Source of the DNA: Bacteroidaceae bacterium
Lineage (GTDB): Bacteria; Bacteroidota; Bacteroidia; Bacteroidales; Bacteroidaceae
DNA length: 64,000 nucleotides
Reading direction: 5' to 3'
Assembly (NCBI GenBank): GCA_017940185.1
Contig: JAGAZE010000038.1
Location: 1 to 64,000, forward strand
Under the pieces are notes generated by a model that saw only the letters and a list, made by a program, of their open reading frames with translations, was not told the origin of the DNA and did no database searches. Shown here piece after piece: positions 8,564 to 17,065 of this stretch; position 1 is the first letter of the stretch; each line of letters opens with the position of its first letter. Both the position numbers and the translations under genes were made by a program.

Positions 8564-9625
8564 ATGTCAACACCATATCTCCCCCTTTTCGGCATGACGC
8601 TCGACGACCTTCAGCGCGTGGCCTCCGAGGTGGGCATGCCTTCGTTTGCTGCCCGCCAGATGGCGGAGTGGCTCTACCACCGTCATGCTGACAGCATAGA
8701 GCAGATGACCAATCTCTCGAAGCGGCATCGCGCCCTGCTCGGCGAGCGCTATATGGTGGGGCGTCGTGCACCGATGGCTACGCAGACCTCGGCCGACGGC
8801 ACGGCAAAGAGCCTCTTCGCAGTCGACACGCTGACACCCGACGACAGCCGACAGCGCTATGTGGAGACGGTGTACATCCCCGACGGCGACCGCGCCACGG
8901 TGTGTGTGTCGTGTCAGGTGGGATGCCGAATGAACTGCCGCTTCTGCCAGACAGGAAAGCAAGGCTTTGACGGTCAGCTCACCGCCGGCGATATTCTCAA
9001 CCAGATAGCGTCGCTGCCCGAGCGCGAACAGCTCACCAATATCGTCTTCATGGGACAGGGCGAGCCCGCCGACAATGCCGACAGCGTGGTGCAGGCCGCC
9101 ACCATACTCACCGCACCCTGGGGCTATGGCTGGAGTCCGCGACGCATCACCATCAGCACCGTGGGCGTGAGAGAGAAGAGTGAACGGCTGCTGCGCGACA
9201 CCGACTGCCACATTGCCGTGAGCCTGCACAGCGCCATCGCCACCGAACGCCGCACACTGGTGCCGGCAGAGGGTGCCATGCCCATAGCCGACATGGTGGC
9301 ACTGCTGCGACACTACGACTGGAGCCATCAGCGCCGACTGTCGTTTGAGTATACCGTGTTCGGACACCTCAATGACACACGCGCCCATGGCAGAGCGTTG
9401 GTGAACCTGCTCGAAGGACTCGATTGCCGCATCAACCTCATACGCTATCACCGCATACCCGATGTCGACCTGCCCGACACCGACGAACAGCGCCTGATGC
9501 AGCTGCGCGACTACCTCACACAGCACGGACTCTTTGCCACCATACGCGCCAGCAGAGGACAAGACATCGACGCCGCCTGCGGCATGCTGAGCACAAAGGA
9601 AAAGAAAAAGAAGGAGAAAGAATAG
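8564..9625 (+). CDS. rlmN: 23S rRNA (adenine2503-C2)-methyltransferase RlmN
   Basis: A 353-residue radical-SAM enzyme that methylates A2503 of 23S rRNA and A37 of some tRNAs. The radical-SAM cluster motif CRMNCRFC gives C121, C125 and C128; GQGEP follows in the glycine-rich region; and a conserved cysteine near the C-terminus (DAACGM) is the expected methyl-carrying residue. The start ATG at 8564 gives the usual length; an in-frame upstream extension to 8450 lies across the promoter and is rejected. The lysine-rich tail (about nine of the last eleven residues are K or E) is unusual but harmless. First gene of a plus-strand run through secG. Confidence 0.96.
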   Translation: MSTPYLPLFGMTLDDLQRVASEVGMPSFAARQMAEWLYHRHADSIEQMTNLSKRHRALLGERYMVGRRAPMATQTSADGTAKSLFAVDTLTPDDSRQRYVETVYIPDGDRATVCVSCQVGCRMNCRFCQTGKQGFDGQLTAGDILNQIASLPEREQLTNIVFMGQGEPADNADSVVQAATILTAPWGYGWSPRRITISTVGVREKSERLLRDTDCHIAVSLHSAIATERRTLVPAEGAMPIADMVALLRHYDWSHQRRLSFEYTVFGHLNDTRAHGRALVNLLEGLDCRINLIRYHRIPDVDLPDTDEQRLMQLRDYLTQHGLFATIRASRGQDIDAACGMLSTKEKKKKEKE

Positions 9626-9668
9626 ACCTTGAATCGACAACAACAATACACACATCAAACCACAGAGA

Positions 9669-10901
9669 ATGAATACCAACAATCCCACCATCGCCATCAC
9701 ACACGGCGATACCAATGGCATAGGCTATGAATTGATACTCAAGTCGTTTGCCGACAATAGCCTGCTCGAACTGTTCACCCCCATCGTCTACGGCTCGCCC
9801 AAGGTGGCAGCCTATCATCGCAAGGCCATCGATGTGCCTGCCAACTTCACCATCATCACTGAGGCCGAAGAGGCCCGCCACAACCGCTTCAATCTGCTGA
9901 CAACCTTTGCCGAAGAGGTGCGCGTAGAGCTCGGCACACCCACGCCCGAGGCAGGCAATGCCGCCTTCCGCGCCATGCGCACAGCCGTCGATGACACAAA
10001 AAATCAGAAAGTGGATGCCCTAGTGCTCGCACCCGCCGATAACGCTACCATGCAGGGACCCGACTATCAGTTTGGCAGTGAGAAGAGCTATGTGGAGATG
10101 ATGCTCGACAACAAAGACAAGGGGCTGCTGCTCTATGTGGTCGACACAGTGCGCATCGCCTCGTTGGCCGACCACAAGGCATTGCGTGAGGTGCCTGCCG
10201 CCGTCAGCGCAGCACATCTTGAGGAGAAGCTGCGCCTGCTGCACACCACGCTGCGACGCGACTACGGTATCGATGACCCGCGCATAGCCGTGATGGCACT
10301 CAACGATGTAGACCGCAACGGGCGTTTCTACGGCGACGAAGAGCAAGACATCATGGTGCCTACGCAGCAAAAACTTGCTGAAGAGGGGATGAAGGTGTAC
10401 GGCCCATGCTCCTTCAATGAGCTGCTGTCGGCTTATGGCGACGGTGCCTACGATGCCGTGCTCGCCATGCACGATGGGCAGGCAGCCATGCTAATGCAGC
10501 AACTCACCGACCATGTGGGCTACGAATATATTGCCGGTCTGCCCGCCGTGGTGACCCTCGTCGCAGCAGGTGCCGACTATGCGAAGGCGGGAAGCAACAC
10601 CGCCAATACCGCCCTGCTGCGACAAGCCATCTATGCGTGCATCGACATCTGCCGACAGCGCGAGGCATACGACGAGGCGCACGCCAACCCCCTGCCCAAA
10701 CTCTATCATGAGCGTCGCGACGAGGGCGAGAAAGTGCGCTTTGCCGTGTCGAACAACCGCAAACGCTATCCCCAGAACGACAACGAGAGAGTTGCTGACG
10801 AAGCACCTGATACAGAGACACTACCGACAGTGCCTGCCGATATGTCCGAGGCAAACGACAACGACGCACCCAGCAACGACACACCACCCGCGAACGAATG
10901 A
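9669..10901 (+). CDS. pdxA: 4-Hydroxythreonine-4-phosphate dehydrogenase PdxA
   Basis: A 410-residue member of the PdxA family, which oxidises 4-phosphohydroxy-L-threonine in pyridoxal 5'-phosphate synthesis. The N-terminus AITHGDTNGIGYELI and the APADNATMQGP and MALNDVDRNGRFYGDEE segments fit the Bacteroidetes branch. Metal-ligand histidines expected in the family are less evident here: the internal AMHDGQAAML segment supplies one. The last ~45 residues form an acidic, proline- and threonine-rich tail absent from most homologues. The stop overlaps the next gene's start as ATGA. Assignment to the family is confident; strict functional equivalence is less so. Confidence 0.87.
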   Translation: MNTNNPTIAITHGDTNGIGYELILKSFADNSLLELFTPIVYGSPKVAAYHRKAIDVPANFTIITEAEEARHNRFNLLTTFAEEVRVELGTPTPEAGNAAFRAMRTAVDDTKNQKVDALVLAPADNATMQGPDYQFGSEKSYVEMMLDNKDKGLLLYVVDTVRIASLADHKALREVPAAVSAAHLEEKLRLLHTTLRRDYGIDDPRIAVMALNDVDRNGRFYGDEEQDIMVPTQQKLAEEGMKVYGPCSFNELLSAYGDGAYDAVLAMHDGQAAMLMQQLTDHVGYEYIAGLPAVVTLVAAGADYAKAGSNTANTALLRQAIYACIDICRQREAYDEAHANPLPKLYHERRDEGEKVRFAVSNNRKRYPQNDNERVADEAPDTETLPTVPADMSEANDNDAPSNDTPPANE

Positions 10902-11917
10902 AGAAGAAGTATCAGAACGGATTTTTCCTCTTCGGCGCCGTGCTGCTCGGCCTCATGCTATGGCAGCTCGACTACCGCGAAGTGTGGGAGGGACTGCAAA
11001 GAGCCGGCTATTGGTTCTTCGCCGTCGTGGCACTGTGGGCAGCCCTCTATCTGTTCAATACCTTCACCTGGCTCATTATCCTGCGCGCAGAGACCAAGCA
11101 CCCGGTGCCCTTCTGGTGGCTGTACAAGATTACCATCTCTGGTTTTGCCCTCAACTATGCCACCCCTGGCGGACTGATGGGCGGCGAGCCCTACCGCATC
11201 ATGGCACTCTCGCCACGCGTAGGAGCCGAGTGCGCATCAGCATCGGTCATTCTCTTCGTGATGACTCACATATTCAGCCACTTCTGGTTCTGGATAATTA
11301 GTGTGGTGCTGTTCCTGCTCACGCAGACCATCACCCTGCCCCTCGCCATTATGCTCGCCGCTGCCACCGCCTTCTGTCTGCTCGGCATATGGTTTTTTAT
11401 GAAAGGCTATCGCAAGGGCTTGGCCGTGCGTGCCATGAACGTGCTGAAACACATACCCTTCGTGAAACGGTGGGCCACACGCTACATAGCCAACAACCGC
11501 CAACAGCTGGACAATATCGACAGGCAGATAGCAGCACTGCACCAACAGAGTCCGCGCACCTTTGCCATGGCACTGGCCAGTGAGCTGACATGCCGCATAC
11601 TGTCGGCACTGGAGATATACTTCATCCTGCTGGTGCTCTATCCCTCGGCCAACTACCTGCACTGCATACTCATACTGGCCTTCACCACGCTCTTTGCCAA
11701 TCTGCTCTTCTTCCTCCCCCTGCAGATGGGCGGACGCGAAGGCGGTTTCTACATGTCGGTGAAAGGCATGGGGCTCACTGCCAGCGACGGTATCTTCGTG
11801 GCACTCATCGTGCGCTTCCGCGAACTGATATGGACGGCCATAGGATTGCTGCTCATCAAATTTGAAAAAACACATCATGAACCCAAGTCAACTGCAACAG
11901 ATAAAACAACGCTATAA
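10898..11917 (+). CDS. YbhN/LPG-synthase-type membrane protein
   Basis: A 339-residue integral membrane protein with about seven to eight hydrophobic segments. It belongs to the lysylphosphatidylglycerol-synthase TM family (UPF0104/PF03706): an N-terminal helix followed by a conserved small-residue segment (ATPGGLMGGEPYRI) near residue 88-101 and a PLQMGGREGGFY motif near 274-285. Without the catalytic domain of MprF, such proteins are usually of unknown function, with flippase-like roles suggested. It starts inside the pdxA stop (ATGA) and its last 41 bases overlap the next gene, so expression is tightly coupled. A role in envelope lipid handling fits the neighbouring lptE but is inference. 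Confidence 0.82.
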   Translation: MKKKYQNGFFLFGAVLLGLMLWQLDYREVWEGLQRAGYWFFAVVALWAALYLFNTFTWLIILRAETKHPVPFWWLYKITISGFALNYATPGGLMGGEPYRIMALSPRVGAECASASVILFVMTHIFSHFWFWIISVVLFLLTQTITLPLAIMLAAATAFCLLGIWFFMKGYRKGLAVRAMNVLKHIPFVKRWATRYIANNRQQLDNIDRQIAALHQQSPRTFAMALASELTCRILSALEIYFILLVLYPSANYLHCILILAFTTLFANLLFFLPLQMGGREGGFYMSVKGMGLTASDGIFVALIVRFRELIWTAIGLLLIKFEKTHHEPKSTATDKTTL

Positions 11918-13118
11918 CATCGTGGGCAACTGCGAGGCGCTCAACCATGCCCTCGACGTGGCCCTGCAGGTGGCACCTACCGACCTCAGCGTGCTGATAG
12001 TGGGTGAGAGCGGAGTGGGAAAAGAAATCATACCCCGCCTCATCCACGACAATTCGCCACGCAGCCGGGGACGATACTTCGCTATTAACTGCGGATCCAT
12101 ACCCGAAGGTACCATCGACAGCGAACTCTTCGGACACGAGAAAGGATCGTTCACCGGTGCCATAGGCGAGAGCGAAGGCTACTTCGGCGTGGCAAACAAG
12201 GGTACCATCTTCCTCGACGAGGTGGGCGAACTGCCACTCGCTACACAGGCACGCCTGCTGCGAGTGCTTGAAACAGGAGAATACATCCGCGTGGGAGGAC
12301 AAGAAATAAGGAAGACCAATGTGCGCATCGTGGCTGCCACCAATGTCAACGTGCGCAAGGCAGTGAGCGAAGGACGATTCCGCGAAGACCTCTACTACCG
12401 ACTCAATACCATACCCATACAGATGCCGCCGCTGCGCGACAGAGGAGAAGACATACTGCTGCTGTTCCGACTCTTCGCCATGCAGATGGCTGAGAAGTAC
12501 AACATACCCCGCGTGACGCTCTCCGACGAAGCCAAGATAGTGATGATGCGCTATAAGTGGCCTGGCAACGTGCGACAGCTGAAAAATATCACCGAACAGC
12601 TGTCAATACTCACCAAGGAGCGCGAGATAAGCGCTGAGACCATAAAGCAATACATCCCCACCGACCCTGAGAGCACACAGCTGGCCACCATACCCACCGC
12701 CGGCGGACAACACTCCTACGAGAACGAGCGCGAGATGCTCTACCAGATACTCTACGAACTGCGTGCCAACGTAGGCGAACTGCGGGCAGAGATGAACAGC
12801 CTGCGCAAACAACTTGACGACGGCACACATCACAACACCGCCGTGATGGCCGACAGCGGAAACCACCAGCTGTCGACAACACAACTCGTACCCACGCATC
12901 ACGCTGCTGATAGAACATCACGACCCACCGAAGAGGCAGAGGCTGAAGAAATAGAAGACGAAGAGACGCTCAATCTCAGTGAGGTGAGCCGCTCAACGAT
13001 AGAAAAAGCACTCGAACGCAACCAGGGCAACCGACGGAAAACAGCCGACGAACTGGGAATATCCGACCGTACACTCTACCGCAAACTAAAACAGTATGGA
13101 CTGGATCATTCCTACTGA
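11877..13118 (+). CDS. Sigma-54-dependent transcriptional activator, no receiver domain
   Basis: A 413-residue AAA+ enhancer-binding protein. Order of parts: a short N-terminus, Walker A GESGVGKE (about 44-51), the sigma-54 contact loop GSFTGA (a variant of GAFTGA), Walker B IFLDEVGELP, the sensor-type FREDLYYRLN and WPGNVRQLKN motifs, a ~40-residue probable coiled coil (about 275-315), and a C-terminal Fis-type helix-turn-helix with TADELGISDRTLYRKLKQ. There is no response-receiver domain, so control is not by a cognate kinase. ATG at 11877 is chosen over an earlier in-frame one at 11862. It overlaps the upstream membrane-protein gene by 41 bases. Its targets are not evident here. Confidence 0.92.
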   Translation: MNPSQLQQIKQRYNIVGNCEALNHALDVALQVAPTDLSVLIVGESGVGKEIIPRLIHDNSPRSRGRYFAINCGSIPEGTIDSELFGHEKGSFTGAIGESEGYFGVANKGTIFLDEVGELPLATQARLLRVLETGEYIRVGGQEIRKTNVRIVAATNVNVRKAVSEGRFREDLYYRLNTIPIQMPPLRDRGEDILLLFRLFAMQMAEKYNIPRVTLSDEAKIVMMRYKWPGNVRQLKNITEQLSILTKEREISAETIKQYIPTDPESTQLATIPTAGGQHSYENEREMLYQILYELRANVGELRAEMNSLRKQLDDGTHHNTAVMADSGNHQLSTTQLVPTHHAADRTSRPTEEAEAEEIEDEETLNLSEVSRSTIEKALERNQGNRRKTADELGISDRTLYRKLKQYGLDHSY

Positions 13119-13146
13119 CCAGTCAATACCATAATATAAGCAACCC

Positions 13147-13668
13147 ATGAGAACTTTCCTACGCCACACACTGCTGCTGACTGTCGCAGCAACCATGCTG
13201 TGCCTCACCGCATGCAAGGTGTCGTATTCCTTCAATGGCGCCAGCATAGACTACAACAAGACAAAAACCATACAGATAGCTGACTTTCCCATACGCTCGG
13301 CTTATGTGTGGGGACCCATGCAAGGCATCTTCAACAACGAATTGAAGGATATCTACGCCAACCACACACGGCTCGAACAGGTGAAACGCAACGGCGACCT
13401 GCAGATAGAAGGCGAGATAACCAACTATCAGCAACGCAACCGCAGTGTGAGCAGTGAAGGATATTCCGCACAGACCGAACTTATCATGACCGTCAACGTG
13501 CGATTCACAAACAACGCCAACCATCAGGAAGACTTCGAAAGGCAGTTCTCAGCATCGGCCACCTATGAGACAACACAGTCGCTCAACAGCGTGCAGGAAG
13601 AACTCGTGACACAAATGGTGAAAGAAATCACCGAACAGATATTCAACGCCACCGTGGCCAACTGGTAA
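13147..13668 (+). CDS. lptE: LPS-assembly lipoprotein LptE
   Basis: A 173-residue lipoprotein. The signal peptide ends in a lipobox LTAC (C24), after which the sequence KVSYSFNGASI and a small alpha/beta domain match the Bacteroidetes LptE family. LptE plugs the LptD barrel and helps place lipopolysaccharide in the outer leaflet of the outer membrane. It follows the sigma-54 activator by 28 bases and precedes a TPR protein and secG, the usual Bacteroidales order. Confidence 0.88.
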   Translation: MRTFLRHTLLLTVAATMLCLTACKVSYSFNGASIDYNKTKTIQIADFPIRSAYVWGPMQGIFNNELKDIYANHTRLEQVKRNGDLQIEGEITNYQQRNRSVSSEGYSAQTELIMTVNVRFTNNANHQEDFERQFSASATYETTQSLNSVQEELVTQMVKEITEQIFNATVANW

Positions 13669-13688
13669 ACACATAGTACGACAATAAT

Positions 13689-14378
13689 ATGAATCTGGCA
13701 TATCTCACCCAACACCCCGAACAACTCAACAAAGACACACTGCACGAACTGCGTGCCGCCGTAGCAGCACAACCCACACATCAGGTAGCACGACTGCTCA
13801 TGCTGCAAAACCTCTACCTGCTGCACGACCCCACCTTCGACGAAGAGATGCGCCGCGCATCGGTGTTCATCACAGACCGCAACGTGATATTCAACATGGT
13901 GGAAGCCGTACACCATACCGTAGGCAAAGCCAAGAAGAAGTCACCGACAGCTACAACATCGGCACCTACACCACAGCAGCCCTCCACAGCAGCCCTCGCC
14001 ACAACTGACTATACCGCCTACATGTTGGCGCAACAGGCGGAGAGCAATCCTGTCACTGCCAACGAGCACACCACACGACAACAACAACTCATCGACAGCT
14101 TCATCAGCAGCACCGAGCAAGGGCAGCCTGTCACCACACCTACAGCAACACAAACGGAGAAGACCCCCGACACGCATACAACACCCACCGAAGACAACGC
14201 CGAACAGGGCGGATTCTTCACCGAGACACTCGCACGCATCTACCTGCAACAAGGAAGATACGACAAGGCACTGCAAATAATTAAGCAACTAAATTTGAAT
14301 TATCCGGAAAAAAGCCGTTACTTTGCAGACCAAATCCGATTTCTTGAAAAAGCAATCCTCTCACAACAAACGAAATAA
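13689..14378 (+). CDS. TPR-containing protein of unknown function
   Basis: A 229-residue protein without a signal peptide. The N-terminal ~80 residues are helical (LNKDTLHELRAAVAAQPTHQ and following) and the C-terminal ~45 residues form one tetratricopeptide repeat (TLARIYLQQGRYDKALQIIK). Between them lies a low-complexity Thr/Pro/Gln/Ala linker of about 100 residues, rich in ACA and ACC codons. The arrangement suggests a scaffold with two small helical ends. It sits 20 bases after lptE and before secG in a conserved Bacteroidales cluster. I know of no assigned function. Confidence 0.75.
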   Translation: MNLAYLTQHPEQLNKDTLHELRAAVAAQPTHQVARLLMLQNLYLLHDPTFDEEMRRASVFITDRNVIFNMVEAVHHTVGKAKKKSPTATTSAPTPQQPSTAALATTDYTAYMLAQQAESNPVTANEHTTRQQQLIDSFISSTEQGQPVTTPTATQTEKTPDTHTTPTEDNAEQGGFFTETLARIYLQQGRYDKALQIIKQLNLNYPEKSRYFADQIRFLEKAILSQQTK

Positions 14379-14455
14379 TCCCTGTCTGTCGCTGCGCAAC
14401 GCATGCGAAGCAAGCAGGACAAAACATCAACAATAACACAAAACCGACAGATAAC

Positions 14456-14881
14456 ATGTACACATTGTTCGTCATCCTCATCGTCATTGCAGCCTTCCTC
14501 ATGATTTTCATCGTGCTCATTCAGGAGTCGAAAGGTGGAGGCCTGTCGTCCAACTTCGCCGGAGGCAATGCCCTCGTCGGCGTACGCAAGACCACCGACC
14601 TGATAGAGAAAATCACGTGGGGACTGGCCTGTGCCATGGTAGTGCTCAGCGTGATATGCGCCTATGTGGCACCTCATGCCACCGCAGCACAGAGTGCCGT
14701 GGAAAAGCAAGCCATAGAAAATCCGCTGGCCAACCCGCAGCAGAAGCAGAACTTCGGCACCACCCAGCAGCAGGCTCCAGCAGCCGCTGAGGGAGCACAG
14801 CAAGCAGCTCCTGCCGCCGAAGGCGCAGCGCAGCAGGCACCCGCACAGCCCGCACCAGCACCCGCACAGCCCGCACAATAG
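14456..14881 (+). CDS. secG: Protein-export membrane protein SecG
   Basis: A 141-residue SecG, the small non-essential subunit of the SecYEG translocon. Two transmembrane segments (about 2-22 and 53-75) flank the conserved cytoplasmic loop QESKGGGLSSNFAGGNALVGVRKTTD. The C-terminal 60 residues are an Ala/Pro/Gln-rich extension (repeats of APA and AQQ), longer than in E. coli but common in Bacteroidetes. Last gene of the rlmN-secG run; the tRNA-His promoter follows. Confidence 0.95.
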   Translation: MYTLFVILIVIAAFLMIFIVLIQESKGGGLSSNFAGGNALVGVRKTTDLIEKITWGLACAMVVLSVICAYVAPHATAAQSAVEKQAIENPLANPQQKQNFGTTQQQAPAAAEGAQQAAPAAEGAAQQAPAQPAPAPAQPAQ

Positions 14882-14933
14882 GCTGAAAAGGGCAACAGCA
14901 ACGGCAAGGGAGTGCAAACAAACAAGCGAAATG

Positions 14934-14965
14934 TTTGGACGTTTGCAGACTAATACATACCTTTG
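14934..14965 (+). promoter_or_regulatory. Promoter for tRNA-His
   Basis: TTTG at 14934-14937 and TACCTTTG at 14958-14965, with a 20-base spacer, form a full Bacteroidetes promoter. Transcription would start near 14972, about 47 bases before the tRNA. Confidence 0.8.
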
Positions 14966-15018
14966 CAGTCGCTAACAGAAAAAGCTGTCGACAGAGCACA
15001 GCGCTACGGCAGCAACAT

Positions 15019-15093
15019 GGTGGATATAGTTCAGTTGGTTAGAGCGTCAGATTGTGGTTCTGAATGTCGTCGGTTCGAGTCCGACTATCCACC
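15019..15093 (+). tRNA. tRNA-His(GTG)
   Basis: A complete cloverleaf. The acceptor stem GTGGATA (15020-15026) pairs with TATCCAC (15086-15092). The extra G-1 (15019) expected of tRNA-His faces C73 (15093). The anticodon loop TTGTGGT gives anticodon GTG, and the T-loop is GGTTCGAGTCC. CCA is not encoded directly after position 73. It has its own promoter and a terminator at 15103-15140. Confidence 0.97.
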
Positions 15094-15102
15094 CACCAAC
15101 AC

Positions 15103-15140
15103 AACGAGGTCGTATCCGGAGTAACGGACACGACCTCGTT
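15103..15140 (+). terminator. Terminator after tRNA-His
   Basis: AACGAGGTCGTATCCG pairs with CGGACACGACCTCGTT with a single internal mismatch, leaving a six-base loop, and is followed by cgtcttt. Confidence 0.8.
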
Positions 15141-15386
15141 CGTCTTTACAAATCAACTTGTCAACGCGCTAACTTGCATGTATTGCCGATACAATTCTGT
15201 CACGGTAAAGTCGATGCGCAGCAGAATGTTGAAATCAGGTGTGCTTCGTGCTACTTCATCACGGGGAACTCTGCACTCCCGGCTATAAAGTACGGGCACT
15301 ACAAGAATGGCCCAATCACATTGCAAGGCGGGCTTAATGCTTTGTGATTGGGCAACACTTTGATGAGTTGACAACACGTCGGCTTG
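15141..15386. repeat. Intergenic region with a degenerate 22-bp repeat hairpin
   Basis: No gene is seen. CCCAATCACA near 15310 is the reverse complement of TGTGATTGGG near 15344; this flips two copies of the GATTGGGC core of the dispersed 22-bp repeat into a hairpin. GTTGAC (about 15367) and GTCAAC (about 15386) form another inverted repeat that overlaps the stop of the aminopeptidase gene. Confidence 0.5.
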
Positions 15387-16679
15387 TCAACTGAAGAAAT
15401 GTGTGAAGACTTTCACGCAGTAGTGGTGGTCGGCAACGCTGCCTGTTTCGCGTATGCTGTGCATGGCGAGTATGGCGTTGCCCATGTCGACACCTTTCAC
15501 GGGTAGCGATGATGCCAGGATGTTGCCCAGCGTGCTGCCGCCAGCCACATCGCTGTGGTTGACAAAGCGTTGGCACGGCACACCTGCCTCGCGGCACAGC
15601 TCAGCGAAGACGCTTGCCGAGTAGGCATCGCTGGCATACTTCTGTGCGGCATTGATTTTGATGACGGGTCCGCCGCCCAGCATGGGATGGTTGGTGGGGT
15701 CGTACTTCTCGCTATAGTTGGGATGCCAAGCATGAGCGTTGTCGGCACTGATCATGAAGGCGCGTTCCACGGCCTGATAGAAGGCTTCTTGGGTGCCACT
15801 CTGTGCTATGCAGAGTCGCTGCAGCATGGTGGCGAGGAAGGGACTGCCTGCACCCTGTTTGGTCTGCGAACCCGTCTCCTCGTTGTCGAAGATGGCCAGT
15901 ACCTTCGTGGCTCCCTTGGTGCTCGAGGCAAGCATGGCCTCTAGGCCGGCAAAGCACATCGACAAGTCGTCGAGGCGGCCTGACGACAGGAACTCATTGT
16001 GCAGGCCGAAAGTGCACGCCGGCGTGGTGTCGGCCAGATAGAGGTCGAAGTCGAGAATATCGGAGGCTTTTACCTTTTCTTGCTTACTGAGTTCCTCGCA
16101 GATGAGGTTGACGAGCATGTTGTCCTTCTCCATCTCGTCGGTGATGAGTGCGAGGATGGGGAGCATGTCTTTCTGCTTGGAGAGTTTCACACCATCGTTC
16201 ACCTGTCGGTTGAAGTGAATGGCGAGGTTGCTTATCTGCAGCAGTGGGCGCTTGATGTGCAACAGCATGGTGCGTGGATGAAGAGCATCGGCGCCTTTCA
16301 GTAGCACGCGGCCAGCGAGGGTGAGGGGACGGTCGAACCATGTCGACATGATGGGACCACCATACACCTCGGTGTTGAGCTTCACCATGCCTTCGCAGCA
16401 CATCTCAGCCATGGGCTTGATGCGGAAGGTGGGCGAGTCGCAGTGGGCGCATATCATGCGAAAGCCCGCGTCGGCCATGCTCTTGCGTCCTATGTGGAAG
16501 GCATAGATGGACGAATCGTTCTTTGTGACGTAGAGTTTGTCGCCCGCTTTCACTTTGCCGAGGGGCGCTGTGGGGTCGATGCGGCGGAAACCGGCCTGCT
16601 CCAGCTCTGCCGCAATGTTGCGCACGGCAAGAAAATTGACAGGAGAGGCATCGAGAAAATCTAATAATCGTTTGGTCAT
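15387..16679 (-). CDS. apeB: M18 family aspartyl aminopeptidase
   Basis: A 430-residue dinuclear zinc aminopeptidase of family M18, which removes acidic N-terminal residues from peptides in the cytoplasm. Metal-ligand and catalytic motifs are visible: AHCDSP near residue 79, LDDL near 237, FDNEETGS near 265-272, SADNAHAWHPNY near 310-321, and a late AMHSIRE. Length is normal. I start at the ATG at 16677-16679; the open frame upstream runs across the promoter. It is a single-gene unit with a good minus-strand promoter. The symbol apeB is by family similarity. Confidence 0.92.
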   Translation of the reverse strand: MTKRLLDFLDASPVNFLAVRNIAAELEQAGFRRIDPTAPLGKVKAGDKLYVTKNDSSIYAFHIGRKSMADAGFRMICAHCDSPTFRIKPMAEMCCEGMVKLNTEVYGGPIMSTWFDRPLTLAGRVLLKGADALHPRTMLLHIKRPLLQISNLAIHFNRQVNDGVKLSKQKDMLPILALITDEMEKDNMLVNLICEELSKQEKVKASDILDFDLYLADTTPACTFGLHNEFLSSGRLDDLSMCFAGLEAMLASSTKGATKVLAIFDNEETGSQTKQGAGSPFLATMLQRLCIAQSGTQEAFYQAVERAFMISADNAHAWHPNYSEKYDPTNHPMLGGGPVIKINAAQKYASDAYSASVFAELCREAGVPCQRFVNHSDVAGGSTLGNILASSLPVKGVDMGNAILAMHSIRETGSVADHHYCVKVFTHFFS

Positions 16680-16715
16680 GATAATATATATATGGTGTGA
16701 GCGAGTAGTGCTCGG

Positions 16716-16746
16716 CAAAGATACGAAAAGCAAGTGAACATTCCAA
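16716..16746 (-). promoter_or_regulatory. Promoter for apeB
   Basis: On the minus strand, TTG (16744-16746) and TATCTTTG (16716-16723) are separated by 20 bases, 37 bases upstream of the ATG. Confidence 0.75.
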
Positions 16747-17065
16747 CAAAAGCGGGATGTTTGCCCGCAGTGCTTCTTTCGGTATCTTGTCATAGAGCGC
16801 ATCTCAATGTAGTCCGCGACGCCTACGTTGCTCTCTTTACCAATCTGCGCGAAATAAGCACTGCATTACATAAAGTATAATGACCGATTTGGCTTTAGCG
16901 GTGTGAGCGAATGCCAATGCAAGGTATATGCGCGGATAGGAAAGAAAATGGTGGAAAATTTGTACAGATGAGAAATTTTCGTTAACATTGCAAGTGATTA
17001 TAGATTACTATCTTAACCGTAAAATCCGTATTTGAAATCCGACACACCAATACCACTGCTAATAT
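16747..17065 (+). promoter_or_regulatory. Upstream region of the BspA-like gene, weak promoter
   Basis: No gene is seen. TTG at 16988-16990 and TATCTTAA at 17009-17016, 18 bases apart, make an imperfect promoter about 50 bases before the ATG at 17066. Otherwise the stretch is AT-rich and featureless. Confidence 0.35.

Noticed and set aside
15153-15377. 74-codon minus-strand frame after tRNA-His
   Set aside because: It runs through repeat sequence and an inverted repeat, and I recognise no family; coding is not supported.
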